Positions 17,776 to 26,666 are shown, counted from the first letter of the stretch. The stretch: 64,000 nucleotides of DNA from Shinella lacus (GCF_010994755.1 NZ_WHSB02000019.1:47048-111047); one strand, 5' to 3'. Translations and numbers: made by a program. Notes: a model not told the origin generated them from the sequence alone.

Positions 17776-17790
17776 TTAATAAAGGGTTAA
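17776..17790. promoter_or_regulatory. CtrA box upstream of rcdA
   Basis: TTAA-TAAAGGG-TTAA, a perfect match to the CtrA consensus TTAA-N7-TTAA. It lies between the rcdA start (17656) and the terminator of the upstream transcript (17835-17865), so it can only belong to the rcdA promoter on the minus strand. Confidence 0.75.
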
Positions 17791-17834
17791 TCTCCACAAT
17801 TGTTTCGGCACAGGTGCCTCGGGCGCCCCCGCGC

Positions 17835-17865
17835 AAACAAAAAAAGAGCCGCGGAAAGCGGCTCT
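17835..17865 (-). terminator. Terminator of the candidate small RNA
   Basis: Minus strand AGAGCCGC-TTTCC-GCGGCTCT, an 8-bp perfect stem followed by TTTTTTGTTT. No protein gene ends just before it; the nearest minus-strand stop codon is at 18040. Confidence 0.88.
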
Positions 17866-17945
17866 CAAGGTAAAACAGGGAGAAAAATCAGACCGAAACC
17901 CCGAAGGGAGAAAATGTCTGAACCCGGAAGACCGGATGCCCCAAG
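17838..17945 (-). ncRNA. Candidate CtrA-controlled small RNA
   Basis: The minus strand between a perfect CtrA box (17962-17976) and a strong terminator (17835-17865) has no start codon ATG and no plausible frame. It would give a ~105-nt RNA with three stems: AUCCGG-UCUU-CCGGGU, then CAGAC..GUCUG enclosing CCC-UUCG-GGG, then the terminator. Two CUCCC motifs, one beside the UUCG hairpin and one in the unpaired stretch before the terminator, could pair with ribosome binding sites, as in rhizobial anti-Shine-Dalgarno sRNAs. Start point is estimated (TATACG-like -10 near 17950). Not matched to a named family. Confidence 0.5.
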
Positions 17946-17961
17946 TAATAACGTATAAGGC

Positions 17962-17976
17962 TTAATGGCCGGTTAA
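17962..17976. promoter_or_regulatory. CtrA box upstream of the candidate small RNA
   Basis: TTAA-TGGCCGG-TTAA, a second perfect CtrA site within 200 bases. It lies downstream of the DUF1192 stop codon (18040), so it does not serve that gene; minus-strand transcription from here would run into the candidate sRNA. Confidence 0.7.
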
Positions 17977-18039
17977 CTCTATTGTCGGATTGCCCTTTCC
18001 TGTGCCTTTTCGGCAAGGGTGCGGCAATCTGGCGCGTGG

Positions 18040-18228
18040 TTAACGAAACAGATTTTCGGCCGCCGAGCGGCTCGCACCCTTCTTCGTCTTCTCCGATTCG
18101 AGGCGCTCAATTTCTGCGCGCAGAAGCGCGATTCGCGCTGCAAGCTCGTCCACCGAGAGGAGCGAAAGGTCGCTGCCGATCTCGTGGGCGATCTTCTTTT
18201 GCGGGCGGTCGTCGTCGAAGAGGCTCAT
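18040..18228 (-). CDS. DUF1192 family small protein
   Basis: A 62-residue acidic protein starting MSLFDDDRPQKK with a helical middle LSVDELAARIALLRAEIERLESE, the DUF1192 pattern of alphaproteobacteria. Function unknown; the helix predicts a short coiled coil. Its ATG overlaps the stop codon of the MFS transporter gene (ATGA), so the two are translationally coupled. Length is normal for the family. Confidence 0.88.
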   Translation of the reverse strand: MSLFDDDRPQKKIAHEIGSDLSLLSVDELAARIALLRAEIERLESEKTKKGASRSAAENLFR

Positions 18229-19502
18229 GCCGTTTTCTCCTCCGATAGGTCGTCGCTCGCCTGCTGTTGCGGCAGGGCGCGCGGCGAAAGCTGCAGGCTT
18301 TCCGGCGTGGTCATCGTGCCGGGATTGATGGTGGTGTAGGAATCGCGCATCTCGGCGGGCTTTGCGGCGCGGCGGCGGCTGCGGAAGATCGCGTAGGCGG
18401 TGATCAGGATATGCGCCCAGCAGGTGACCATGAAGAGCGCATAGGGGCCGACGGCCGACATGATGGGACCGCCGATCGTCGGGCCGATGATCGTGCCGAT
18501 GCCGTAGAGCAGCAGCAGGCCGCCCGACACCTTCACGAAGTCCTCGGGGCTGGCGAAATCGTTGGCGTGTGAGACGGCGATCGGGTAGAGCGCGTTCGCC
18601 GTCGCGCCGTAAAGCGCCGTCAGCACCAGCAGCACCGTGACCGAGGCCGGCTGGAAGACGAAGAGCGCGAGGCCGGCTCCCGCGGCGACGGCCGACAGGA
18701 TGGCGAGAACGATGCGCCGGTCGATCCGGTCGGACATGCGGCCGGCCGGAAGCTGCATGACGGCGCCGGCGAAGATCGCGACGCTCATCATGATGGCGAT
18801 CGAGCTGGAGGTGAGGCCGGCATTGGCGCCGAAGACGGCGCCCAGCGTGCCGAAGGCACCATTGGCAATGCCGATCAGCACGATGCCGACGCAGGCGACG
18901 GGCGAGGTGCGGAAGAGGGCGGGAATATCGAGCCGCACCTGCTTCAGCGGCTGCGGAGAGGCGGCGGTGGACAGCGTCGTCGGCAGCATGGCGAAGCAGT
19001 AGAGAATGCCGGCGAACATGAAGAGCATCGGTGTCGTCACGTCGCCGAGCGCCACCGTCATCTGGCCGCCGACGGTGCCGACGAGTGTGATGGCGATATA
19101 GAGCGAGAAGATCAGGCCGCGGCTTTCATTCGTGGCGCGCTCGTTCAGCCAGCTTTCGATGATCATCGAGGTGCCGGCAATGGAGAAGCCGGTGACGGCG
19201 CGCAGCACGATCCACCAGAACGGATCGACCAGCATGCCGGTCAGGAGCGCGATGATGGCGATCAGCGAGGCGAAGCCGGAAAAGGCGCGCACATGGCCGA
19301 TGCGCTTGACGATGGTCGGCGCCATGAGGCAGCCGAGCACGAAGCCGGAGGCCCAGGACGTGCCGAGCAGGCCGAGCATCGTCGTCTCATAGCCCTCGAA
19401 GGCGCCGCGCATGGGCAGCAGCAGGCCGTGCAGGCCGTTTCCAAGGAAAAGGAACAGCGTGCCCATGAGAAGCGCGAAGACGGAGATGAGGTTGTTACGC
19501 AT
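18225..19502 (-). CDS. Major facilitator superfamily transporter (YcaD-like)
   Basis: A 425-residue membrane protein with 12 hydrophobic segments, beginning MRNNLISVFALLMGTLFLFLGNGLHGLL. Recognisable are GFSIAGTSMIIESWLNE in the fourth/fifth helices and PAGRMSDRIDRRIVLAILS, the loop motif before helix 8. The ESWLN pattern resembles the YcaD/UMF-type MFS family of unknown substrate. The start at MRNNL was chosen because the upstream in-frame ATG adds a hydrophilic, non-family extension. It is followed, with a 4-base overlap, by the DUF1192 gene. Confidence 0.9.
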   Translation of the reverse strand: MRNNLISVFALLMGTLFLFLGNGLHGLLLPMRGAFEGYETTMLGLLGTSWASGFVLGCLMAPTIVKRIGHVRAFSGFASLIAIIALLTGMLVDPFWWIVLRAVTGFSIAGTSMIIESWLNERATNESRGLIFSLYIAITLVGTVGGQMTVALGDVTTPMLFMFAGILYCFAMLPTTLSTAASPQPLKQVRLDIPALFRTSPVACVGIVLIGIANGAFGTLGAVFGANAGLTSSSIAIMMSVAIFAGAVMQLPAGRMSDRIDRRIVLAILSAVAAGAGLALFVFQPASVTVLLVLTALYGATANALYPIAVSHANDFASPEDFVKVSGGLLLLYGIGTIIGPTIGGPIMSAVGPYALFMVTCWAHILITAYAIFRSRRRAAKPAEMRDSYTTINPGTMTTPESLQLSPRALPQQQASDDLSEEKTA

Positions 19503-19654
19503 GATATTTTCGTGAGTTTCGCCAATGGGTAAGGAATAGCGCACTCGCTGCCGATTGCCAGATACAAAGGCGACACGCGAACGATTTTCAGACCCTGCGC
19601 TGATCGCTTGGAAAAGTGTCTCGGGTGTGACAGGAAGGGCGGAGAAAGGCCACC

Positions 19655-19810
19655 ATGTCGAAAATCCTTCCCGCTTTGCTGCTCGCCGTCATGCTGCTGC
19701 ATCTCATCCGGCCCATCGGCCTGCCGGGGCTGAAGCGGCGCGCGGATTTCTGGAAGATCGCGGTCGTCGCCATCGTGCTGATGATGCTGACGGTGCTCAT
19801 CAGGCCCTGA
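19655..19810 (+). CDS. Small two-helix membrane protein
   Basis: A 51-codon frame encoding MSKILPALLLAVMLLHLIRP, a positively charged loop (GLKRRADFW), and a second hydrophobic helix IAVVAIVLMMLTVLIRP. The pattern of two helices with a Lys/Arg loop is a convincing small membrane protein, preceded by a GGAGAAAGG ribosome-site-like sequence at 5-12 bases. It is divergent from the MFS gene. I do not recognise a named family; similar short proteins occur next to such loci in rhizobia, from memory. Confidence 0.7.
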   Translation: MSKILPALLLAVMLLHLIRPIGLPGLKRRADFWKIAVVAIVLMMLTVLIRP

Positions 19811-19813
19811 AAC

Positions 19814-19839
19814 GCAAAAGGGCCACCCGAAGGTGGCCC
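19814..19839 (-). terminator. Terminator-like hairpin, minus strand
   Basis: GGGCCACC-CGAA-GGTGGCCC perfect 8-bp stem; on the minus strand it is followed by TTTTGCG. It would end the transcript of the 24-codon frame at 19895-19969, and could also act on the plus-strand membrane protein gene that ends at 19810. Confidence 0.7.
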
Positions 19840-19894
19840 CCATGAGGTTTGGTCCGGTGCGGACCCGGGTCTTGCGACCCGAAGGAAGGCGCGA

Positions 19895-19969
19895 TCAGAA
19901 CGAGGGCTGCCTCGTTTCGTTCACCACAATTCCCATGCCCGAAGCCAAGACCGAAATCTCATTAGACAT
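19895..19969 (-). CDS. Candidate 24-residue small protein
   Basis: Reading ATG to TGA on the minus strand gives MSNEISVLASGMGIVVNETR plus QPSF. A strong ribosome site (AAGGAAGGTGATCC) stands directly before the ATG. After the stop come three successive hairpins (about 19866-19883 CGGGTC..GACCCG, 19851-19865 GGTCCG..CGGACC, 19820-19839) ending in a T run. It lies 77 bases downstream of pgk on the same strand, so it is either the last cistron of tkt-gap-pgk or has its own promoter. No family recognised. Confidence 0.5.
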   Translation of the reverse strand: MSNEISVLASGMGIVVNETRQPSF

Positions 19970-20046
19970 TGGATCACCTTCCTTTCTGTTCGTTGATACT
20001 GACTAGAAATGTAGGCGATCCACGGCTGAGCGCAAGCCCCCCGGGA

Positions 20047-21246
20047 TTATTTCTGCTGGTGCAGGATTTCGACGCCCGGAAGCGGCTTGCCTTCCATCCA
20101 TTCCAGGAAGGCGCCGCCGGCCGTCGAGACGTAGGTGAAATCGTCCGCAACACCGGCATGGTTGAGGGCCGCGACGGTGTCGCCGCCACCGGCGACGGAG
20201 ACCAGCTTTCCCTCCTTGGTGCGGGCGGCAGCGTGTTTTGCGGCGGAAACCGTCGCCGTGTCGAACGGTGCAATTTCGAAGGCGCCGAGCGGGCCGTTCC
20301 AGACGAGCGTCGCGGCGCGCGAGATCCAGGCATTGACCGCCTCGACTGTCTTCGGGCCGACGTCGAGCATCATGGCGTCGGCGGGAATGGCGTTGACGTC
20401 GACCACTTCGTTTTCGGCATTGGCCTTGAACTCGCGGGCGACGACGCCATCTTCCGGCAGCACGATGGCGCAGGTGGCGGTCGCCGCCTCGATCATGATC
20501 TGCTTGGCGGTCTCCGCCAGGTCATGCTCGCAGAGCGACTTGCCGACATTGGTGCCGCGGGCGGCGAGGAAGGTGTTCGCCATGCCGCCGCCGATGACCA
20601 GCGCATCGACCCGCTTCACGAGGTTCATCAGCAGGTCGATCTTGGTGGAAACCTTGGCGCCGCCGACGATGGCGACGACCGGGCGGGACGGATTGCCAAG
20701 GCCCTTTTCCAGTGCTTCGAGCTCGGCCTGCATGGTGCGGCCGGCATAGGCGGGCAGCAGATGGGCGAGGCCTTCGGTCGAGGCATGGGCGCGGTGTGCG
20801 GCGGAGAAGGCGTCGTTGACGTAGAGGTCGCCGTTGGCGGCGAGGGCTGCGGTGAAGTCCGGGTTGTTCTTCTCTTCGCCCTTGTGGAAGCGGGTGTTTT
20901 CGAGAAGCAGGATATCGCCGTTCTGCAGCGCTGCGATGGCGGCGGCTGCGGCCTCGCCGATGCAATCGGCGGCGAAGTGCACCTTCGTGCCGAGCACGTC
21001 GTTCACGGCGGGAAGGATCTGCTCCAGCGACATGTCGGCGACGACGGCGCCCTGCGGGCGGCCGAAATGGGCGAGCAGGATGACCTTGGCGCCTTTCTTC
21101 GACAGTTCCAGGATGGTCGGCGCGACGCGCTCGATGCGGGTTGCATCGGTGACCTTGCCGTCCTTGACCGGTACGTTGAGATCGACGCGGACGAGCACGC
21201 GCTTGCCGGCGATGTCGGTGAGGTTGTCGAGGGTCTTGAAGGTCAT
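20047..21246 (-). CDS. pgk: Phosphoglycerate kinase
   Basis: Transfers phosphate between 1,3-bisphosphoglycerate and ADP in glycolysis and gluconeogenesis; cytoplasmic. The 399-residue protein has [39 protein letters not shown], the hinge region [29 protein letters not shown] and the ATP-site GGGDTVAAL. Length is typical. It is the last large gene of tkt-gap-DUF1089-pgk, 16 bases behind the DUF1089 gene. No obvious terminator directly follows; the small frame at 19895 and its hairpins come next. Confidence 0.97.
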   Translation of the reverse strand: MTFKTLDNLTDIAGKRVLVRVDLNVPVKDGKVTDATRIERVAPTILELSKKGAKVILLAHFGRPQGAVVADMSLEQILPAVNDVLGTKVHFAADCIGEAAAAAIAALQNGDILLLENTRFHKGEEKNNPDFTAALAANGDLYVNDAFSAAHRAHASTEGLAHLLPAYAGRTMQAELEALEKGLGNPSRPVVAIVGGAKVSTKIDLLMNLVKRVDALVIGGGMANTFLAARGTNVGKSLCEHDLAETAKQIMIEAATATCAIVLPEDGVVAREFKANAENEVVDVNAIPADAMMLDVGPKTVEAVNAWISRAATLVWNGPLGAFEIAPFDTATVSAAKHAAARTKEGKLVSVAGGGDTVAALNHAGVADDFTYVSTAGGAFLEWMEGKPLPGVEILHQQK

Positions 21247-21262
21247 GGGGGGAGGGCTCCCG

Positions 21263-21829
21263 TCAGAGTCTTGCGAATAGGGTGGGGTAGTCGGTCACGA
21301 AGCCATCGGCATCGACCGGAAGTTCCGCGGTGAACGTGCCGTCCTCTTCCTCGAAGAGGTAGCGCGCATCCGCCGCGAGGCAGGTGTAGAATTGACCGTC
21401 CGGAAAGGGTTCGAACGTGTCGAAGGGCACGTAGACCATGGTCAGCAGCGGGCTCTTTTCGCCCTTTGCGAGGTTTAGGCGGCGGATCGGCAGCGTGTTG
21501 GTGAAGGGCGAACCGGCAAGATCGATGTCGATGCAGCCGTCGAAGGCGGGAAGCGGCGTTCCGTCTTCAGATCGCCAGTGACCCTGTCCATCCGACGTCA
21601 TCGCGATGCGCTGGCCCGTGGTGACCTCCACCAGGAAGGACCGGACATGCCAGGCCGCGTCGAGATCGACCCGGTAGTGAACGCCATAGGGGATGCTGGG
21701 CTCGCGCTCGCCGATGACGGCGCTTTCCACACGAATGCCGCCGTCGATGGCGCGCACGGTCAGGTGTTCCAGCCCCTCGCCCTCCAACGGGCGCCAGCGG
21801 ACCGTCTTGAGGGTGAGGGGCGGGAACAT
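21263..21829 (-). CDS. DUF1089 putative glycolipid-binding protein
   Basis: A 188-residue soluble protein, mostly beta strands: [20 protein letters not shown], then [39 protein letters not shown] and [11 protein letters not shown]. This order matches the DUF1089 family, labelled putative glycolipid-binding from a structure. There is no signal peptide. It sits between gap and pgk with 11- and 16-base spacers, so it is cotranscribed with central carbon genes although its role is unknown. The ATG at 21829 was chosen since an upstream start would overlap gap. Confidence 0.82.
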   Translation of the reverse strand: MFPPLTLKTVRWRPLEGEGLEHLTVRAIDGGIRVESAVIGEREPSIPYGVHYRVDLDAAWHVRSFLVEVTTGQRIAMTSDGQGHWRSEDGTPLPAFDGCIDIDLAGSPFTNTLPIRRLNLAKGEKSPLLTMVYVPFDTFEPFPDGQFYTCLAADARYLFEEEDGTFTAELPVDADGFVTDYPTLFARL

Positions 21830-21840
21830 GATCGGCGTCC

Positions 21841-22842
21841 TTAGATCAGCTTGCCGAGGGCAACGGCCGTGTCGGACATGCGGTTCGAGAAGCCCCACTC
21901 GTTGTCGTACCAGGACAGGATGCGAACGAGGTTGCCGTCCAGCACCTTGGTCTGGTCGGCAGCGAAGTTCGAGGAATGGCTGTCGTGGTTGAAGTCGATG
22001 GAGACGAGCGGGCCGGTAACGTAGTCGAGGATGCCCTTCAGCTCGCCTTCGGCGGCGGCCTTGATAGCGGCGTTGACTTCGTCGGCCGTGACGTTGCGCG
22101 ACGGCACGAACTTCAGGTCGACGACCGAGACGTTCGGGGTCGGCACGCGGATCGCCGAACCGTCGAGCTTGCCGGCAAGCTGCGGCAGCACGAGGCCGAC
22201 GGCCTTGGCGGCACCCGTCGAGGTCGGGATCATGGACAGGGCTGCAGCGCGGGCGCGGTACAGGTCCTTGTGCATGGTGTCGAGCGTCGGCTGGTCACCC
22301 GTGTAGGAGTGGATCGTCGTCATGTAGCCCTTCTCGATGCCGAAGGCCTTGTCGAGAATGTAGGCGACGGGCGCCAGGCAGTTCGTCGTGCAGGACGCGT
22401 TCGAGATGACGAGGTCGTCCTTGGTCAGCGTGTTGTGGTTGACGCCGTAGACGATCGTCTTGTCGGCATTGTCGCACGGTGCGGAGACGATGACGCGCTT
22501 GGAGCCGTTGGCGAGATGCGCGCCGGCCTTTTCCTTCGTCGTGAACAGGCCGGTGCATTCCAGCGCGATGTCGACGTCGCTCCAGGGCAGTTCCTTCGGG
22601 TCACGGATGGCGGTGACGCGGATCGGGCCGCGGCCGACGTCGATCGTGTCGCCGGAAACGGTGACGGTGCCCGGGAACTTGCCGTGGACGGAATCGTAGC
22701 GAACGAGATGCGCGTTGGTCTCGACCGGGCCGAGATCGTTGACGGCGACGACTTCGATGTCGGTGCGGCCGGATTCGACGATGGCGCGGAGCACGTTGCG
22801 GCCGATGCGGCCGAATCCGTTGATGGCAACTTTCACAGTCAT
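21841..22842 (-). CDS. gap: Glyceraldehyde-3-phosphate dehydrogenase, type I
   Basis: Oxidises glyceraldehyde-3-phosphate to 1,3-bisphosphoglycerate with NAD or NADP. The 333-residue protein starts [20 protein letters not shown] and carries the active-site [14 protein letters not shown], followed by [28 protein letters not shown] and the C-terminal [12 protein letters not shown]. All catalytic residues are present. It lies 84 bases behind tkt; the spacer contains a GC-rich hairpin (GGGCGCGGC..GCCGCGCCC) without a T run, which may stabilise or separate transcript parts. Confidence 0.98.
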   Translation of the reverse strand: MTVKVAINGFGRIGRNVLRAIVESGRTDIEVVAVNDLGPVETNAHLVRYDSVHGKFPGTVTVSGDTIDVGRGPIRVTAIRDPKELPWSDVDIALECTGLFTTKEKAGAHLANGSKRVIVSAPCDNADKTIVYGVNHNTLTKDDLVISNASCTTNCLAPVAYILDKAFGIEKGYMTTIHSYTGDQPTLDTMHKDLYRARAAALSMIPTSTGAAKAVGLVLPQLAGKLDGSAIRVPTPNVSVVDLKFVPSRNVTADEVNAAIKAAAEGELKGILDYVTGPLVSIDFNHDSHSSNFAADQTKVLDGNLVRILSWYDNEWGFSNRMSDTAVALGKLI

Positions 22843-22926
22843 TTGGGGTCTCTCCCTATCAAAAATCTAATGGCAGTCTGAGCGGGCGCGGCGGGTGGCC
22901 GCGCCCCCAGGACACTCAGGCGACAC

Positions 22927-24909
22927 TCAGGCGAGCTTGGCTTCCGCAGCGGCGACGACAGCCTCCGGCGTGATGCCGAAGTGCTTGTAGAGTTCCTTGT
23001 AGGGACCCGAGGCGCCGAAGGAGGACATGCCGATGAAGATGCCGTCCGAGCCGATGAAGTGATCCCAGCCCTGGCGGATGCCGGCTTCGACGGCGATCTT
23101 GACCGGCGAATTGCCGATGACCGCCTGCTGGTAGGCTTCCGGCTGCTCGGCGAAGAGCTCGACGCAGGGCACGGAGACGACGCGGGTCGAGATGCCCTTG
23201 GCCGACAGCGTCTGCTGGGCCTTCACCGCGATCTCGATTTCCGAACCGGAGGCGAAGATCGTGACCTGTGCATCGCTTGCCGACACGAGATCGTAGGCGC
23301 CGCGGGCGGAGAGGTTTTCCTCTTCGTATTCCAGGCGCACCGGCATCAGGTTCTGGCGGGTCAGCGCGATGGCCGACGGGCGGTTGTGGCTTTCGAGCGC
23401 CAGCTGCCAGACTTCTGCCGTTTCCGTGGCATCAGCCGGGCGGAAGACGAGCAGGTTCGGGATGGCGCGCAGTGCGGCCATGTGCTCGACCGGCTGGTGC
23501 GTCGGGCCGTCTTCGCCGAGACCGATGGAATCATGGGTCAGCACGTGGATGACGCGGATGCCCATCAGCGCGGCAAGGCGGATCGACGGACGGCAATAGT
23601 CCGAGAAGATCAGGAAGCCGCCCGAGTACGGGATCAGGCCGCCGTGCAGCGCGATACCGTTCATGGCGGCAGCCATGCCGTGCTCGCGCACGCCGTAGTG
23701 GAGGTAGCGGCCGGAGAAGTCGGTCGGCGTGATCGACTTGGTCTGGCTGGTCTTGGTGTTGTTCGAGCCGGTCAGGTCGGCCGAGCCGCCGATCGTTTCG
23801 GCAAGCACGCCGTTGATGACCTCCAGCGCGTCCTCGGAGGCCTTGCGGGTCGCCGGGTTCGGCTTGGTTTCGGCAAGCTTCTTCTTGTAGGCGGCAATCG
23901 CCGAATCGAGACCGCTTTCGAGTTCACCGGCGAAGCGGCGCACGAACTGGGCCTTCTTCTCGCCTTCGGTCTTTTCGAGGCGGGTGTCCCATTCCTTGTG
24001 GGTCTTGGCAGAGCGAAGACCGGCGAGGCGCCAGGCGTCGAGCACGTCGGAGGGAACGACGAAGGCTTCCGATTCCCAGTTCAGCGCCTTGCGGGTGGCG
24101 GCGATTTCTTCCGCACCGAGCGGCGAACCATGCACCTTGTGGGTGCCGGCCTTGTTCGGCGCGCCAAAACCGATCGTCGTCTTGCAGGCGATCAGGGTCG
24201 GCTTGTCGGACTTTTGCGCTTCTTCGATGGCGGCTGCGATCGCATCCGGATCATGGCCGTCGACGGCAATCGTGTGCCAGTGCGAGGCGCGGAAGCGAGC
24301 GTGCTGGTCGGTCGAGTCGGCAATCGAGATCGGGCCGTCGATCGAGATGTTGTTGTCGTCCCAGAACACGATCAGCTTGTTGAGCTTCAGGTGGCCGGCG
24401 AGCGAGAGTGCTTCCTGGCTGATACCCTCCATGAGGCAGCCGTCACCCACGATGGCGTAGGTGTAGTGTTCGATGAGGTCGGCGCCGAACTCGTCGCGCA
24501 GCTTACGCTCGGCGATCGCCATGCCGACGGCATTGGCAATGCCCTGGCCGAGCGGACCGGTGGTCGTCTCGATGCCGGCGGCGTGGCCGTATTCCGGGTG
24601 GCCGGCGGTGCGCGCGCCGAGCTGGCGGAAATTCTTGATCTCGTCGATCGTGATGTCCTCGTAGCCGGTCAAATAGAGCAGCGAATAGAGGAGCATCGAG
24701 CCGTGGCCGGCCGACAGCACGAACCGGTCGCGGTTCGGCCAGGATGGCGTCTTCGGATCGAAGGAGAGGAAGCGGGTGAAAAGAACCGTTGCGATGTCTG
24801 CTGCGCCCATGGGCAGGCCGGGATGACCCGAGTTCGCCTTTTCCACGGCATCCATGGAAAGGAAGCGAATTGCGTTCGCCATCCGGTCGTGTTTTTCGCG
24901 AGAGATCAT
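22927..24909 (-). CDS. tkt: Transketolase
   Basis: Thiamine-diphosphate enzyme moving two-carbon units between sugar phosphates in the pentose phosphate and Calvin-type pathways. The 660-residue protein has [44 protein letters not shown], the TPP motif [18 protein letters not shown], then [17 protein letters not shown] and [17 protein letters not shown]. It leads a tkt-gap-DUF1089-pgk operon. A CCGATGCC-GTTTC-GGGCATCGG hairpin stands in the 5' leader about 30-55 bases before the ATG. Confidence 0.97.
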   Translation of the reverse strand: MISREKHDRMANAIRFLSMDAVEKANSGHPGLPMGAADIATVLFTRFLSFDPKTPSWPNRDRFVLSAGHGSMLLYSLLYLTGYEDITIDEIKNFRQLGARTAGHPEYGHAAGIETTTGPLGQGIANAVGMAIAERKLRDEFGADLIEHYTYAIVGDGCLMEGISQEALSLAGHLKLNKLIVFWDDNNISIDGPISIADSTDQHARFRASHWHTIAVDGHDPDAIAAAIEEAQKSDKPTLIACKTTIGFGAPNKAGTHKVHGSPLGAEEIAATRKALNWESEAFVVPSDVLDAWRLAGLRSAKTHKEWDTRLEKTEGEKKAQFVRRFAGELESGLDSAIAAYKKKLAETKPNPATRKASEDALEVINGVLAETIGGSADLTGSNNTKTSQTKSITPTDFSGRYLHYGVREHGMAAAMNGIALHGGLIPYSGGFLIFSDYCRPSIRLAALMGIRVIHVLTHDSIGLGEDGPTHQPVEHMAALRAIPNLLVFRPADATETAEVWQLALESHNRPSAIALTRQNLMPVRLEYEEENLSARGAYDLVSASDAQVTIFASGSEIEIAVKAQQTLSAKGISTRVVSVPCVELFAEQPEAYQQAVIGNSPVKIAVEAGIRQGWDHFIGSDGIFIGMSSFGASGPYKELYKHFGITPEAVVAAAEAKLA

Positions 24910-25238
24910 GACTGTTCCGTATTCTTCGGGGTGTCAGGGCCGATGCCGTTTCGGGCATCGGTTAGGAAGCGGGAGACACATAGCAGGTGCGCCGTCGGAG
25001 TCAACGAATTCGGCTGCTTTTGCGGGTTTCCACGACCAATTCCGCCGCATTTCTTAGCGTTTTTTAAATCGATTGAGTAGGGGCCGAGGCCGCGGTCCCG
25101 CTATCTGATCCACAGGGTGTTTGCGCCGCGGATTGCCGCGCTGTTGACGCTGCCGCCCGCTGTTGAATACTGTCAGGCCGAGAGAACCGGCGCTGGCGGC
25201 GGCGATTCGCGTTTTTTGAGAGTGCCGGTGAAGGCTTT
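24910..25238. other. Divergent intergenic region between tkt and the DUF4164 gene
   Basis: No gene is visible. It holds the tkt leader hairpin (24940-24962), an AT-rich stretch around 25040-25075 (TTAGCGTTTTTTAAATCG) that is a candidate tkt promoter zone, and a plus-strand promoter candidate TTGACG (25144-25149) with a TACTGT/AATACT-like -10 about 16-18 bases later, facing DUF4164-zapA. Confidence 0.5.
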
Positions 25239-25511
25239 ATGACGAACGGGGAAACAGTCAGGGCAGCGATCGAGGAGTTGCGCAGGGCGATTTCCTCCCT
25301 CGACAATGCGCTCGACATGCGCTTCGACCGCGAACGGGATCACGGCGAGGTCGAGGGCGAGGTGCGGCGTGTGAACACCGACCGCTCGCGGCTCGCCCAG
25401 GAATTGGACCAGTCCGAATTCCGCGCCAACCGCCTGGAGGAGGTCAACCGCGAGGTCTCCCGGCGGCTCGTCACCGCCATGGAAACGATCCGGGCCGTGC
25501 TCGACCGCTAG
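25239..25511 (+). CDS. DUF4164 coiled-coil protein
   Basis: A 90-residue, almost entirely helical protein rich in Glu and Arg (RAAIEELRRAISSLDNALDM, QELDQSEFRANRLEEVNREV), matching DUF4164. No membrane segment or signal. It precedes zapA by 35 bases, and this pair is conserved in rhizobia, which suggests a role near cell division or simply shared transcription; function is not known. Length fits the family. Confidence 0.85.
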   Translation: MTNGETVRAAIEELRRAISSLDNALDMRFDRERDHGEVEGEVRRVNTDRSRLAQELDQSEFRANRLEEVNREVSRRLVTAMETIRAVLDR

Positions 25512-25546
25512 CCGCCCGCCTTCCCAGCAATCAGGACAAATTCCGC

Positions 25547-25918
25547 ATGGCACAGGTAACCGTACAGATCGATGGCAAGGCCTATCGCATGGCCTGCGAA
25601 GAGGGCCAGGAGGGGCATCTCGAAGAGCTTGCCGCCGGCTTCGATCGGTATGTCGGGCACCTCAAGGAACAGTTCGGCGAAATCGGCGACCTGCGGCTCA
25701 CCGTCATGGCCGGCATCATGGTGATGGACGAGCTGAACGAGGTCACCCGCCGCCTCGCCAAGCTCGAAAAGGAGGCCGAGGAGCTGCGCAAGGGCCGCGA
25801 AGGCGTGATGAGCGAGGTCTCCAAGAGCGAGGACGCAATCGCCCAGGCGCTCGGCGACCTGACCAGCCAGATCCAGGGCATGGCGGCAAAACTCTCGGGC
25901 AAGCCGCCGGTCAACTAA
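25547..25918 (+). CDS. zapA: Cell division protein ZapA
   Basis: ZapA binds FtsZ and cross-links protofilaments at the division site. The 123-residue protein begins MAQVTVQIDGKAYRMACEEG, followed by GHLEELAAGFDRYVGHLKEQFGEIG and DLRLTVMAGIMVMDELNEV, the ZapA domain, and then a coiled coil (LAKLEKEAEELRKGRE). In many proteobacteria zapA precedes the 6S RNA gene, and that is the case here. Cotranscribed with the DUF4164 gene. Confidence 0.93.
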   Translation: MAQVTVQIDGKAYRMACEEGQEGHLEELAAGFDRYVGHLKEQFGEIGDLRLTVMAGIMVMDELNEVTRRLAKLEKEAEELRKGREGVMSEVSKSEDAIAQALGDLTSQIQGMAAKLSGKPPVN

Positions 25919-25968
25919 CGCTTACGATTGCCACTGGCGAAGAGGCCGCTTTGCGCCTATATATCGGA

Positions 25969-26125
25969 TGCGGTCTGCGCTTCCCGACAGGAACCACAAT
26001 CCCTGGGGCCATACTCGATCCAAAGGGAGCTGTCCCTGACCCGGCCCGTGGGCTTGGTCACATGGCGCCCACCTACGTTTGTAGGCACCCAGGATCGTAA
26101 ACATCCATCGGTCGCCGTGGATCGC
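25969..26125 (+). ncRNA. ssrS: 6S RNA
   Basis: Starts about 50 bases after zapA, the usual 6S position. The ends TGCGGTC (25969-25975) and GATCGCA (26119-26125) form the closing stem. The centre has the typical GGAACCACAATCCCTGGGGCC and TGTCCCTGACCCGGCCCGTGGG halves that mimic an open promoter bubble. A TATATAT -10-like box lies at about 25958-25964. 6S RNA binds sigma-70 RNA polymerase in stationary phase. Exact ends are estimated from pairing (157 nt). Confidence 0.82.
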
Positions 26126-26373
26126 ACTTCACCCTTTCATTGCTGTGTTCCCTGACTGGCTGCCGCCTCGGCACAGTAGCGCGGCGTGCAAGGCGTTTCC
26201 TGTCGAGCTTTGCCGTGGATTCCCGACGGTGAATGTGGGTTTGGCTATGTCAAACTTAATAGACAACTTTGCCGTTCGGCTTAGAATTTCTGCATATGCG
26301 ATAGGCAAAGCGCCCCATAAAATCACGTCAAACAAAGCGATTTGCTGATTTATCCGCAGGTCAGGAGGCCTTA

Positions 26374-26604
26374 GTGGACCACCTCTTCGTTAAATCGTCG
26401 TATCAGCCAGAAGAGCTCGCCGAGCTGAAATCGATCTTCGACGATATCACGGGCCAGCCATGGTTCGATCCAGACGCGAAAGTATCATTCGCAAAATATC
26501 TGATCGAGACGTTTCCGGCTGAAGCATTCGATGCGCAGCGATATCGGTCCGTTGTCGCCGCTTCCGCGCGGATGTTTTACTGCCGGGAATCCTCGGCTGC
26601 GTAA
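26374..26604 (+). CDS. Hypothetical small protein (76 residues)
   Basis: GTG start preceded by AGGAGG at 8 bases. The product is acidic and soluble, with YQPEELAELKSIFDDITGQPWFD and SFAKYLIETFPAEAFDAQRYRSVV, predicted as helices. No signal peptide or membrane segment. I do not recognise the family. The upstream 250 bases (26126-26373) are AT-richer than the surroundings and contain no other gene I can support. A strong terminator follows. Good ribosome site plus own terminator argue it is real. Confidence 0.65.
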   Translation: MDHLFVKSSYQPEELAELKSIFDDITGQPWFDPDAKVSFAKYLIETFPAEAFDAQRYRSVVAASARMFYCRESSAA

Positions 26605-26628
26605 AATTCCAGTTATCCGGGGGTGAGG

Positions 26629-26666
26629 GGACCTGGTTCGTAAAGGAGCCGGGTCCTTTCTCTTTT
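26629..26666 (+). terminator. Terminator of the 76-residue protein gene
   Basis: GGACCTGGTTC-GTAAAG-GAGCCGGGTCC, an 11-bp stem (with G-T pairs) followed by TTTCTCTTTT. Confidence 0.85.

Noticed and set aside
26129..26335. A 68-codon minus-strand gene between 6S RNA and the 26374 gene
   Set aside because: No ribosome site, no recognisable sequence, and it partly overlaps the 3' flank of the 6S RNA and an AT-rich control region.
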